This document shows positions 1-5,244 of a stretch of DNA of 5,244 nucleotides, in pieces. Below the pieces are notes generated by a model. The model did not search any database. It was not told the origin of the DNA and worked only from the letters and a program-made list of their open reading frames with translations. Position numbers and translations under genes: made by a program. Source of the stretch: Selenomonadaceae bacterium (GTDB taxonomy: Bacteria > Bacillota > Negativicutes > Selenomonadales > Selenomonadaceae); the NCBI GenBank assembly GCA_017453765.1, contig JAFTEG010000294.1, positions 1-5,244 of the forward strand. The letters are read 5' to 3'. Positions within the stretch are counted from its first letter, which is position 1; every line of letters starts with the position of its first letter.

Positions 1-64
1 CCCCGCCATAATTGCGGCGTTTACTAAATTTGCAACGTTTTTTGAGTTATTCAAAACGCCCTAG
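1..64 (-). mobile_element. Inner end of a MITE-like element, cut off by the left edge
   Basis: The reverse complement of these 64 bases matches positions 5031-5094 at 63 of 64 positions; the only difference is base 55 against base 5040. The similarity stops at base 65, so the element boundary is at or just inside the CTAG at 61-64 and the rest of the copy lies to the left of the window. The copy at the right end shows terminal inverted repeats and internal hairpins, which is why I call this a fragment of a short non-autonomous element and not a gene remnant. No transposase is visible. The element family is not identified. Confidence 0.75.
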
Positions 65-131
65 CTTTTAGCCGTTATCTTCTAATTCTACATACTTAAT
101 CCTTAATTCTTAATTCTTAATCCTTAATTCC
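62..131. repeat. Tandem heptamer array (about 10 units)
   Basis: Read in steps of seven from base 62, nine of ten units begin with TA (for example TAGCTTT, TAGCCGT, TAATTCT, TAATCCT). The cleanest part, 95-129, is five consecutive units of the form CTTAATC or CTTAATT. The array fills the whole gap between the element end and the stop codon of the permease gene, and its first unit overlaps the CTAG at the element border. No rho-independent terminator is seen here for the permease. It resembles the short tandemly repeated heptamer (STRR) sequences known from cyanobacteria; the function is unknown. Confidence 0.8.
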
Positions 132-1112
132 CTACATGTCTTCAAGTTTTGGTGCCAACGCCTCGCGCAGTCCGTCACCGATTAAATTAAATCCCAACAT
201 TAAAAGCGCCAAAACCGTTATCGGCGGCAAAATTTGGTACGGCAAAATCGTAATGCTGTTAAATCCCGCCTCAATCAGTGAACCTATCGAACATTGCGGC
301 AGGACAATTCCGACGCCGACGAAACTTAAAAACGCTTCGGTGAAAATTGCAACGGGGATTGAAAACATAACCTGCGTGATAATCGGTCCAATAGTGTTGG
401 GCAAAATCTGCTTAAAAATTATGTGAAAACTGCTTGCGCCGAGCGTGCGGCTTGCCAAAACGTATTCGCGCTCCTTAATCTTCAAACATTCTGCGCGTGC
501 AATTTTGCTCATGCCGATCCATTCCGTTATAATCAGCGAAAAAATGACGAGCCACATACCTTTCGGCATAAAAATTGCAAGAATTGAAATTATTACAAGC
601 GTCGGAATGCTACTGATAACTTCAACGACGCGCTGTAAAAAATCATCAACGTAGCCGCCGAAGTAGCCGGAGATTAAACCATAGCTCATGCCGATAATCA
701 TATCAATTAAAATCGTGACAAAGGCAATTATCAGCGACACTCTTGCGCCGTCCCAAGTTCGCGTCCACAAATCGCGTCCCATGTCGTCCGTGCCGAATAA
801 AAAAGTTTTGTCCGCAAATAAACCCTGCGCGTCACTTTCAAGTGGCGCTAAATTTTTTGCAATAATCTGTTCACCGTTCACCGTCACTTCTACAATTTCG
901 TCATATGCGTACGGGCTGACAATCGGCGCAAAGACAGCTAAAAAAATCATTGCCGCGACGATAACCAAGCCGGTCATTGCAAATTTATTTTTAAAAAAGT
1001 GTACCGCGACGCCTTTCCAATATCCCTGCGACGCAAAATTTAAATCGACTTCAATATTTCTGTCGGTTAAAAATTCAAAATCGCCTTTCTGCGGCGTGTA
1101 ACTTTCATTCAT
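132..1112 (-). CDS. ABC transporter permease, DppC/OppC/NikC family
   Basis: This encodes one of the two inner-membrane subunits of a peptide- or nickel-type ABC importer, which forms the translocation path and is driven by cytoplasmic ATPases. With the start at 1112 it is 326 residues, somewhat longer than the roughly 280-300 usual for the family. The N-terminal region matches the OppC_N type: a cytoplasmic tail, then TM1 at about 45-66. A loop of about 40 residues ends in the typical FGTDDMGRD motif at 106-114. Five further hydrophobic segments lie near 123-147, 165-183, 185-202, 243-267 and 295-313. The EAA-like coupling loop, with the G and ILPN landmarks, is at about 216-238. A longer reading from a GTG at 1121 is unlikely because that codon lies in the ribosome binding site. 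The gene follows the 1157-1966 gene by 44 bases and is probably cotranscribed with it. Partner permease, binding protein and adjacent ATPase are absent here. Substrate cannot be decided from this subunit alone. Confidence 0.93.
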   Translation of the reverse strand: MNESYTPQKGDFEFLTDRNIEVDLNFASQGYWKGVAVHFFKNKFAMTGLVIVAAMIFLAVFAPIVSPYAYDEIVEVTVNGEQIIAKNLAPLESDAQGLFADKTFLFGTDDMGRDLWTRTWDGARVSLIIAFVTILIDMIIGMSYGLISGYFGGYVDDFLQRVVEVISSIPTLVIISILAIFMPKGMWLVIFSLIITEWIGMSKIARAECLKIKEREYVLASRTLGASSFHIIFKQILPNTIGPIITQVMFSIPVAIFTEAFLSFVGVGIVLPQCSIGSLIEAGFNSITILPYQILPPITVLALLMLGFNLIGDGLREALAPKLEDM

Positions 1113-1120
1113 TCGCATCA

Positions 1121-1125
1121 CTCCT
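1121..1125 (-). promoter_or_regulatory. Ribosome binding site AGGAG that fixes the permease start
   Basis: AGGAG on the minus strand lies 8 bases before the ATG at 1112-1110. The upstream GTG at 1121 overlaps it, and the ATG at 1118 is only 2 bases away, so neither is a plausible start. Confidence 0.75.
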
Positions 1126-1132
1126 GTTATAA

Positions 1133-1170
1133 TAGCCGGTAGCTTGTAGAGGGATTTTAGCCGTTAGCTA
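1133..1170. repeat. Short heptamer-type repeat between two minus-strand genes
   Basis: Three units of seven starting with TAG (TAGCCGG, TAGCTTG, TAGAGGG) occupy 1133-1153. A near copy of the first 13 bases recurs at 1158-1170, overlapping the stop codon of the upstream gene. The 12-mer TTTTAGCCGTTA at 1155-1166 also occurs at 66-77 in the left array, so the two sites share units. It is shorter and less regular than the other arrays. Confidence 0.5.
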
Positions 1171-1966
1171 ACCTGTCCGCAATACTTTTACCGGCGATTC
1201 GGCAAATAATTTCCAAGTCATTGCAGTTTGAAATTTCGCCCTCAATCTTATCAAGCACGCAGTCAACTGCGCGGTAAACCTTCTCTCTTTCGGCAGGCAA
1301 AACCTTTTGCACGTAAAAACTCAAGCGTCCGGTACATTCTCCGCCGTTTAAGCCGAAAAATATTTTTTGACGCGCCGCACTGAAATTTCCAAACGCCGCA
1401 ACTTGACCAACGGCGTCAGCTAAAATTTCGTCAAGCGCGTGACTTTTCATGCCGCCGAAAAGCCGCAATGTCTCGTAATGCGCAGATTCGTGACGCAGAC
1501 GAATTTTTTGAGATTTTTCCAGCCAATCTTCGTCACTCAAATTTAATTTTTCTGCGGCAACGTTGCTGTACGGTGCGCGATTCAGCAGGATAACTTTGTG
1601 ACGGACGCCGCGAATTTTCACCGGGATTGTGAAGGCGTTTACCGTGACGGGCAACGGTTTAATTTCAATCCTGCCGCTTACAAAACTGCTAAGCGCCGTG
1701 AAGTCGTCGTGATTCTCCATGTAAATCGAAGGCAACTTACCGGCGTGCGTCTGTATGAACGAAATTTTTATGGCGTCGACATTGCGCCAATCAAAATTAA
1801 AATCCATGCCGTAGAGACTTTGTAAAAAATCTATCGCGGCATTTTTTTCTGCCTCATGCCAATGCAAAATGAAATCTTCGTCGGCAAGCGGCAAATTCGG
1901 CAACGGCGGGACTTCATAAAAATGTTTCAAATATTCTTCGGCTGTGATAAAATTACTTTCAACCAA
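1157..1966 (-). CDS. Unrecognised cytoplasmic protein with HExxH...ExxxD zinc-peptidase-like motif
   Basis: I do not recognise this 269-residue family. It has no signal peptide and no membrane segment, so it should be cytoplasmic. The main landmark is H159-E160-S-A-H163, followed 17 residues later by E180 with D184 four residues on (DEILAD). This arrangement, HExxH then ExxxD, is that of gluzincin zinc metallopeptidases such as thermolysin, where the two His and the downstream Glu bind zinc and the first Glu is the catalytic base. The flanking helices (about 152-170 and 176-192) are compatible with that fold. The rest of the protein shows no second known motif, and proteolytic activity is an inference. 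The start is TTG at 1966, supported by a well-placed ribosome binding site; no upstream start is better placed. It is divergent from tgt and lies 44 bases upstream of the permease gene, so an operon with the permease is likely. Confidence 0.85.
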   Translation of the reverse strand: MVESNFITAEEYLKHFYEVPPLPNLPLADEDFILHWHEAEKNAAIDFLQSLYGMDFNFDWRNVDAIKISFIQTHAGKLPSIYMENHDDFTALSSFVSGRIEIKPLPVTVNAFTIPVKIRGVRHKVILLNRAPYSNVAAEKLNLSDEDWLEKSQKIRLRHESAHYETLRLFGGMKSHALDEILADAVGQVAAFGNFSAARQKIFFGLNGGECTGRLSFYVQKVLPAEREKVYRAVDCVLDKIEGEISNCNDLEIICRIAGKSIADRLANG

Positions 1967-1973
1967 AATTAAA

Positions 1974-1979
1974 CCACCT
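1974..1979 (-). promoter_or_regulatory. Ribosome binding site AGGTGG for the TTG start at 1966
   Basis: AGGTGG on the minus strand, preceded by AA, lies 7 bases before the TTG codon at 1966-1964. It is what supports this non-ATG start. Confidence 0.65.
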
Positions 1980-1989
1980 TTCTTAGGGT

Positions 1990-3173
<1,184 letters not shown>

Positions 3174-3183
3174 AAAATTTTTC

Positions 3184-3212
3184 TTGTAATTTTTTTAATG
3201 CTATGGTATAAG
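3184..3212 (+). promoter_or_regulatory. Predicted vapBC promoter with extended -10
   Basis: TTGTAA at 3184-3189 is followed, after 17 bases, by TATAAG at 3207-3212, with TG at 3204-3205 giving an extended -10 element. Transcription would start near 3219, leaving a leader of about 50 bases before vapB. This is a by-eye prediction; the surrounding DNA is AT-rich, which raises the chance of a coincidental match. Confidence 0.55.
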
Positions 3213-3227
3213 CTAATTAAGCATTAA
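3195..3227 (+). promoter_or_regulatory. Candidate VapBC operator (inverted repeat over the -10 region)
   Basis: TTAATGCT at 3195-3202 and its exact reverse complement AGCATTAA at 3220-3227 are separated by 17 bases and flank the -10 hexamer. Many VapB antitoxins of the AbrB-like fold bind such dyads at their own promoter, with VapC as corepressor. The position fits this type of autoregulation, but binding is inferred. Confidence 0.45.
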
Positions 3228-3256
3228 GAATTATTTTTATCTCTTGCGGTTTATGT

Positions 3257-3263
3257 GGAGGGG
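3257..3263 (+). promoter_or_regulatory. Ribosome binding site GGAGGGG for the TTG start of vapB
   Basis: The motif ends 6 bases before the TTG at 3270. A stop codon (TAA at 3267-3269) stands in frame directly before this TTG and the next in-frame Met is at residue 55, so TTG is the only credible start. Confidence 0.8.
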
Positions 3264-3269
3264 ATTTAA

Positions 3270-3491
3270 TTGGAAAGAGCAAAAATTTTTTTTGATGGCG
3301 AACATCAACTTATAAAATTACCTAAAGAGTGCAGTTTTGAAGGCGACGAAGTTTTAGTAAATCGTGTCGGCGAAGCTGTAGTTATTTTGCCTAAGGGTAA
3401 ACCGTTGGCAGGCGTTTTAGCCGGTATTGATATGTTTACGCCGGATTTTATGGAAGATTATGACGGCACTCGTGAAAATAAGTTACTATGA
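3270..3491 (+). CDS. vapB: VapB-type antitoxin (AbrB/MazE-like fold)
   Basis: This is the antitoxin of a type II toxin-antitoxin pair: it neutralises VapC by protein contact and is expected to repress the shared promoter. The 73-residue size is typical. Residues 3-42 (AKIFFDGEHQLIKLPKEC onward) match the swapped-hairpin AbrB-like DNA-binding domain seen in VagC/VapB proteins: a short strand, the QLIKLPKE turn, then EVLV and AVVILPK strands. The tail at about 53-73 is acidic and aromatic (FTPDFMEDYD), as expected for the segment that wraps the toxin's active site. The start is TTG, the only possible one. Its last codons overlap the start of vapC by 4 bases (3488-3491), which implies translational coupling. 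Confidence 0.9.
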   Translation: MERAKIFFDGEHQLIKLPKECSFEGDEVLVNRVGEAVVILPKGKPLAGVLAGIDMFTPDFMEDYDGTRENKLL

Positions 3492-3886
3492 AATATATGC
3501 TTGATACTAATATCTGCGTGTACATTATGAAGAAAAAGCCTGTAAGGGCACTTGAAAAATTTTCATTATGCGATGCAGGAGACATATGTATTTCGTCAAT
3601 TACGCTGGCGGAGCTGGAATTTGGTGTATGTAAAAGCAGTTCACCGCTGAAAAATAAATTCGCGCTTACAATGTTCTTGTCAGGCATTGAGGTTGTTTCT
3701 TTCGATCGTAAAGCGGCGGCGGAATATGGAAATATTCGAGCCGATTTAGAGAAACAAGGAAAACCAATAGGCGGAAATGATTTTTTGATAGCAGCTCATG
3801 CACGTTCACTTAATTTAACGCTTGTCACGAACAATGTCAAAGAATTTTGTCGCGTCAAAGATTTGAAGATTGAAAATTGGGCTTAA
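3488..3886 (+). CDS. vapC: VapC-type toxin, PIN-domain ribonuclease
   Basis: This is a Mg2+-dependent endoribonuclease that stops translation when freed from VapB; enteric relatives of this subgroup (MvpT) cut initiator tRNA, but the target here is unknown. The 132 residues make one complete PIN domain. Visible acidic active-site residues are D6 (MLDTNICVYIM), E42 (TLAELEFG) and D98 (GGNDFLIAAHA). The fourth position carries TNNVKEF at 114-120, with Asn instead of Asp, which is common in this subgroup. The C-terminal KDLKIENW is also typical. Nothing suggests inactivation. Codon choice differs from tgt: 3 of 10 Ile codons are ATA (1 of about 23 in tgt) and 4 of 7 Gly codons are GGA (4 of 31 in tgt). 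This fits acquisition by transfer. The next gene to the right is convergent, 59 bases away. Confidence 0.95.
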   Translation: MKYMLDTNICVYIMKKKPVRALEKFSLCDAGDICISSITLAELEFGVCKSSSPLKNKFALTMFLSGIEVVSFDRKAAAEYGNIRADLEKQGKPIGGNDFLIAAHARSLNLTLVTNNVKEFCRVKDLKIENWA

Positions 3887-3906
3887 TTACCGTTTACAAA
3901 TCCATT

Positions 3907-3948
3907 CTTAATTCTACATTCGCATTACGCATTACGCACTACGCATTA
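3907..3948. repeat. Six-unit heptamer array between convergent genes
   Basis: The units are CTTAATT, CTACATT, CGCATTA (twice), CGCACTA and CGCATTA. The last unit contains the stop codon of the minus-strand ATPase gene (3946-3948). The 13 bases at the left of the array closely resemble 83-95 in the left-hand array. The gap between vapC and the ATPase gene has no recognisable bidirectional terminator. Confidence 0.8.
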
Positions 3949-4689
3949 AAAAAAGTTTGCCGCCAACATTCGGCGTGCAATTTCAGATTTAGGCTGACGC
4001 AAAATTTCAAGCGGCTTGCCACATTCCGCAATCTTGCCGCCGTCCATTACCAAAACATTGTCGGCAATGTGCGGCAGTAGCGCAAGGTCATGCGTAATGA
4101 AAAGGCAGGCAATATTTTTTTTGTGACAGAGATTTTTAATCAGCGCGACGATTTTAATTTGGTTATCGGCGTCAAGAGCGCTTGTAGCCTCGTCCGAAAT
4201 TAAAAGCTTCGGTGAAAGTGAAATCGCCCGTGCAATAGCCGCGCGTTGACATTCGCCGCCGGAAACTTCGTGCGGATAGCGTTCGGCGTATTCGGCAGGC
4301 AGATCAACTTCAGCAAGCAGGCTTGAAACTTTCGCCGAAATATTTTTGCAACCGTAATTTTTCAGCGGCTCGGCAATGCTCCAACCTAAACTTTTTCGCG
4401 GGTCGAACGAATCATCAGGCGTCTGAAAAATCATTTGAACCTGCGCGTAAAACTTTTTTAAATCTGTAGTAGTCGTGACGTTTTCGCCGCAAAAAAAAAT
4501 TTCGCCGCCGTCAGAATTTAAAAGCTTAGCGACGATTCGCGCGGTGGTACTCTTACCGCAACCCGACAGCCCGACAATACCTAAACATTCCCCCGCGTCG
4601 ACAGAAAAATTTATGTCGTCAATCACGGTGACTTTCTTGCCGCCTTTGACGAAATATTTTTTAAGGTGGCGAACCTCCAAAATTTTCAC
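3946..4689 (-). CDS. ABC transporter ATP-binding protein, NikE/DppF/OppF family
   Basis: This is an ATPase subunit for a peptide/nickel-type importer, acting on the inner face of the membrane. Motifs in order: Walker A GLSGCGKST at 40-48, Q-loop at Q89 (MIFQTP), the family-typical SFDPRKSLG segment at 94-102, signature VSGGECQ at 142-148, Walker B ending in D166-E167 (LLISDEATSALD), and switch His H200 (ITHD). At 247 residues it is short: it ends soon after the H-loop and lacks the roughly 60-residue C-terminal oligopeptide/dipeptide extension of OppF and DppF, so it is closer in length to NikE. The start is GTG at 4689, 2 bases after the stop codon of the upstream gene; the ribosome binding site is weak, suggesting translational coupling. 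It may serve the permease at 132-1112 or one outside the window. The best guess is nickel or another metal, based on the neighbour; this is inference. Confidence 0.92.
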   Translation of the reverse strand: MKILEVRHLKKYFVKGGKKVTVIDDINFSVDAGECLGIVGLSGCGKSTTARIVAKLLNSDGGEIFFCGENVTTTTDLKKFYAQVQMIFQTPDDSFDPRKSLGWSIAEPLKNYGCKNISAKVSSLLAEVDLPAEYAERYPHEVSGGECQRAAIARAISLSPKLLISDEATSALDADNQIKIVALIKNLCHKKNIACLFITHDLALLPHIADNVLVMDGGKIAECGKPLEILRQPKSEIARRMLAANFF

Positions 4690-4691
4690 GG

Positions 4692-4931
4692 TTAAATATT
4701 TGCCGCGACGTTATTTGATTCAAAGACGCCGAGAATTTCAGAGAGCTTAGTTTTTTTCGGATTGTAGTCAATCGTCGTTTCGCCGTCATGCGCGTGAATA
4801 TGCACGTACATGACGCCGGGCAGACCGAGTAAAGTTTTTTCAACCGTCTTGGCGCTGTCCTCACTGTAACCGTTCGCAATAAATTGTAAGCGCGTATTTC
4901 CGTTATTTCCGCAACCGCATTCTGCACACAT
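4692..4931 (-). CDS. Small HMA-fold protein with HypB-like N-terminal cysteine cluster; putative metallochaperone
   Basis: This 79-residue cytoplasmic protein has two parts. Residues 1-11 (MCAECGCGNNG) place cysteines at 2, 5 and 7, the same CxxCGC spacing as the high-affinity nickel site at the start of E. coli HypB. Residues 14-79 fit the beta-alpha-beta-beta-alpha-beta order of heavy-metal-associated (HMA) domains: strand 14-20, helix 23-38 ending in LPGV, strand 40-48, strand 51-57 (TTIDYNP) and helix 62-73. The CxxC normally found between the first strand and helix is absent; that loop reads NGYSEDSAK. Metal binding would therefore rest on the N-terminal cluster, perhaps with H44, H46 and H48. 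The ATG at 4931 follows AAAGGAAG (4940-4947) at 8 bases. It is the first gene of a two-gene unit with the ABC ATPase, 2 bases apart. Metal and role are inferred, not shown. Confidence 0.85.
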   Translation of the reverse strand: MCAECGCGNNGNTRLQFIANGYSEDSAKTVEKTLLGLPGVMYVHIHAHDGETTIDYNPKKTKLSEILGVFESNNVAANI

Positions 4932-4952
4932 TTTTAAAACTTCCTTTCTGTT

Positions 4953-5003
4953 TAGTAAATAGTAGTTAGTAGTGAAAAATTTTTACTACTGACTATTTAC
5001 TAC
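4953..5003. repeat. Imperfect hairpin made of 7-bp-type units upstream of the HMA gene
   Basis: The left arm at 4953-4979 (starting TAGTAAATAGTAG) and the right arm at 4980-5002 are near reverse complements, with the right arm lacking four bases. The unit sequences match the hairpin at 1990-2046, so the two belong to one repeat family. It lies in the presumed 5' leader or promoter region of the minus-strand HMA gene. Confidence 0.7.
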
Positions 5004-5029
5004 TTACTATTCACTACTTACTATTCACT
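5002..5029. repeat. Exact 14-bp tandem duplication (two heptamers each)
   Basis: ACTTACTATTCACT occurs at 5002-5015 and again at 5016-5029, followed by a partial third unit that runs into the CTAG at the element border. The period of 14 is twice the 7-bp period seen elsewhere in the window. Confidence 0.85.
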
Positions 5030-5091
5030 ACTAGGGCGTGTTGAATAACTCAAAAAACGTTGCAAATTTAGTAAACGCCGCAATTATGGCG

Positions 5092-5148
5092 GGGCGCACA
5101 AGGACGTGCGCCCGTCCGCGCAAATCGCCGGACGCGATTTCAGCGGAC
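5092..5148 (+). repeat. Two adjacent GC-rich stem-loops inside the element
   Basis: The first is GGGCGCAC (5092-5099) pairing with GTGCGCCC (5106-5113) around a 6-base loop. The second starts at the next base: GTCCGC (5114-5119) pairs with GCGGAC (5143-5148). Inside it AAATCGC (5122-5128) pairs with GCGATTT (5134-5140) around a 5-base loop, leaving a 2-by-2 internal loop. All stems are perfect. Confidence 0.85.
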
Positions 5149-5162
5149 ATGTTTTCTTTTTG

Positions 5163-5195
5163 TTACTTTTTCTTTTGCGCCAAAAGAAAAAGTAA
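5163..5195 (+). repeat. Perfect 15-bp stem-loop inside the element
   Basis: TTACTTTTTCTTTTG at 5163-5177 pairs perfectly with 5181-5195 around the 3-base loop CGC. It is not followed by a clear T-run, so it is not a standard rho-independent terminator. From general knowledge, this kind of sequence recurs in many unrelated bacterial genomes and gives rise to spurious Lys/Phe-rich predicted proteins. Confidence 0.85.
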
Positions 5196-5244
5196 ATCCT
5201 TAAAAAAAACTTTAAAATTTATCTAAAATTGAATTATTCAACAC

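Larger units (their letters stand above)
5031..5244 (+). mobile_element. MITE-like element, nearly complete, without transposase
   Basis: The first 64 bases match the left-edge copy in opposite orientation. GTGTTGAATAACTCAA at 5038-5053 is matched by the reverse complement of 5229-5244 with one mismatch, so these are terminal inverted repeats and the element should end a few bases beyond the window. At roughly 215-220 bases with no transposase it fits a miniature inverted-repeat element mobilised in trans. The interior contains three strong stem-loops (5092-5113, 5114-5148, 5163-5195). The 62-codon open frame inside it (5038-5226) is not a credible gene. Together with the array on its left, this element accounts for the last 313 bases, where no gene is seen. 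The parent insertion sequence family is not identified. Confidence 0.75.

Noticed and set aside
688..1101. 137-codon plus-strand frame opposite the permease
   Set aside because: It is antisense to a well-supported membrane protein gene, with Ser/Thr/Lys-rich composition and no domain.
1127..1134. TATAAT-like sequence on the plus strand
   Set aside because: It points into the antisense of the 1157-1966 gene, has no matching -35 element and lies directly behind the permease ribosome binding site, so it is probably a chance match.
4475..4750. 91-codon plus-strand frame opposite the ABC ATPase
   Set aside because: It is antisense to the Walker A region, and the product is a typical antisense shadow of conserved ABC ATPase codons.
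4661..4927. 88-codon frame on the minus strand overlapping the HMA gene
   Set aside because: It is an alternate frame of the HMA gene, Arg/Thr-rich with no domain, whereas the other frame has a clear HMA pattern and a good ribosome binding site.
5038..5226. Open reading frame of 62 codons at the right end
   Set aside because: It lies wholly inside the MITE-like element, starts in the terminal repeat and is translated from the hairpins, giving a Phe/Lys/Ser-rich product of the kind often predicted from this repeat; there is no good ribosome binding site.

Overview
This window looks like a chromosomal segment of a moderately AT-rich bacterium, most likely of the Bacillota. The queuosine enzyme Tgt has the Firmicutes-type sequence, AGGAGG-like ribosome binding sites sit in front of most genes, and GTG and TTG starts are used. 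A Negativicutes-like (Selenomonas-type) source is my guess from overall style; it is not proven by the sequence.

Layout from left to right. Positions 1-64 are the inner end of a small repeat element that runs off the left edge. Next come a tandem 7-bp array, a DppC/NikC-type ABC permease (minus strand, corrected start at 1112) and an unrecognised 269-residue cytoplasmic protein with an HExxH...ExxxD zinc-peptidase-like signature (minus). A short divergent region made of 7-bp repeats follows. The plus strand then carries tgt (tRNA-guanine transglycosylase) and a vapB-vapC toxin-antitoxin pair with its own promoter and a candidate operator dyad. Convergent to vapC, a minus-strand pair encodes a NikE/DppF-type ABC ATPase and, just upstream of it, a 79-residue HMA-fold protein with a HypB-like N-terminal cysteine cluster. 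The last 313 bases have no credible gene: they hold another 7-bp-type array with a hairpin, then an almost complete MITE-like element with terminal inverted repeats and three strong internal stem-loops.

How the parts may work together. The two ABC genes and the small cysteine-rich protein suggest nickel or peptide uptake with an associated metallochaperone. However, the permease and the ATPase are separated by the oppositely oriented tgt-vapBC block, and no solute-binding protein, second permease or second ATPase is present. Tgt is a housekeeping tRNA-modification enzyme. VapBC is an autonomous module with codon use unlike tgt.

The most notable signals are these: the 64-bp inverted copies (63/64 identical) of one element end that bracket all the genes; the structured interior of that element; period-7 arrays in almost every intergenic gap; the HypB-like cysteine motif joined to an HMA fold that lacks its usual CxxC; and the uncharacterised metallopeptidase-like protein next to the permease.
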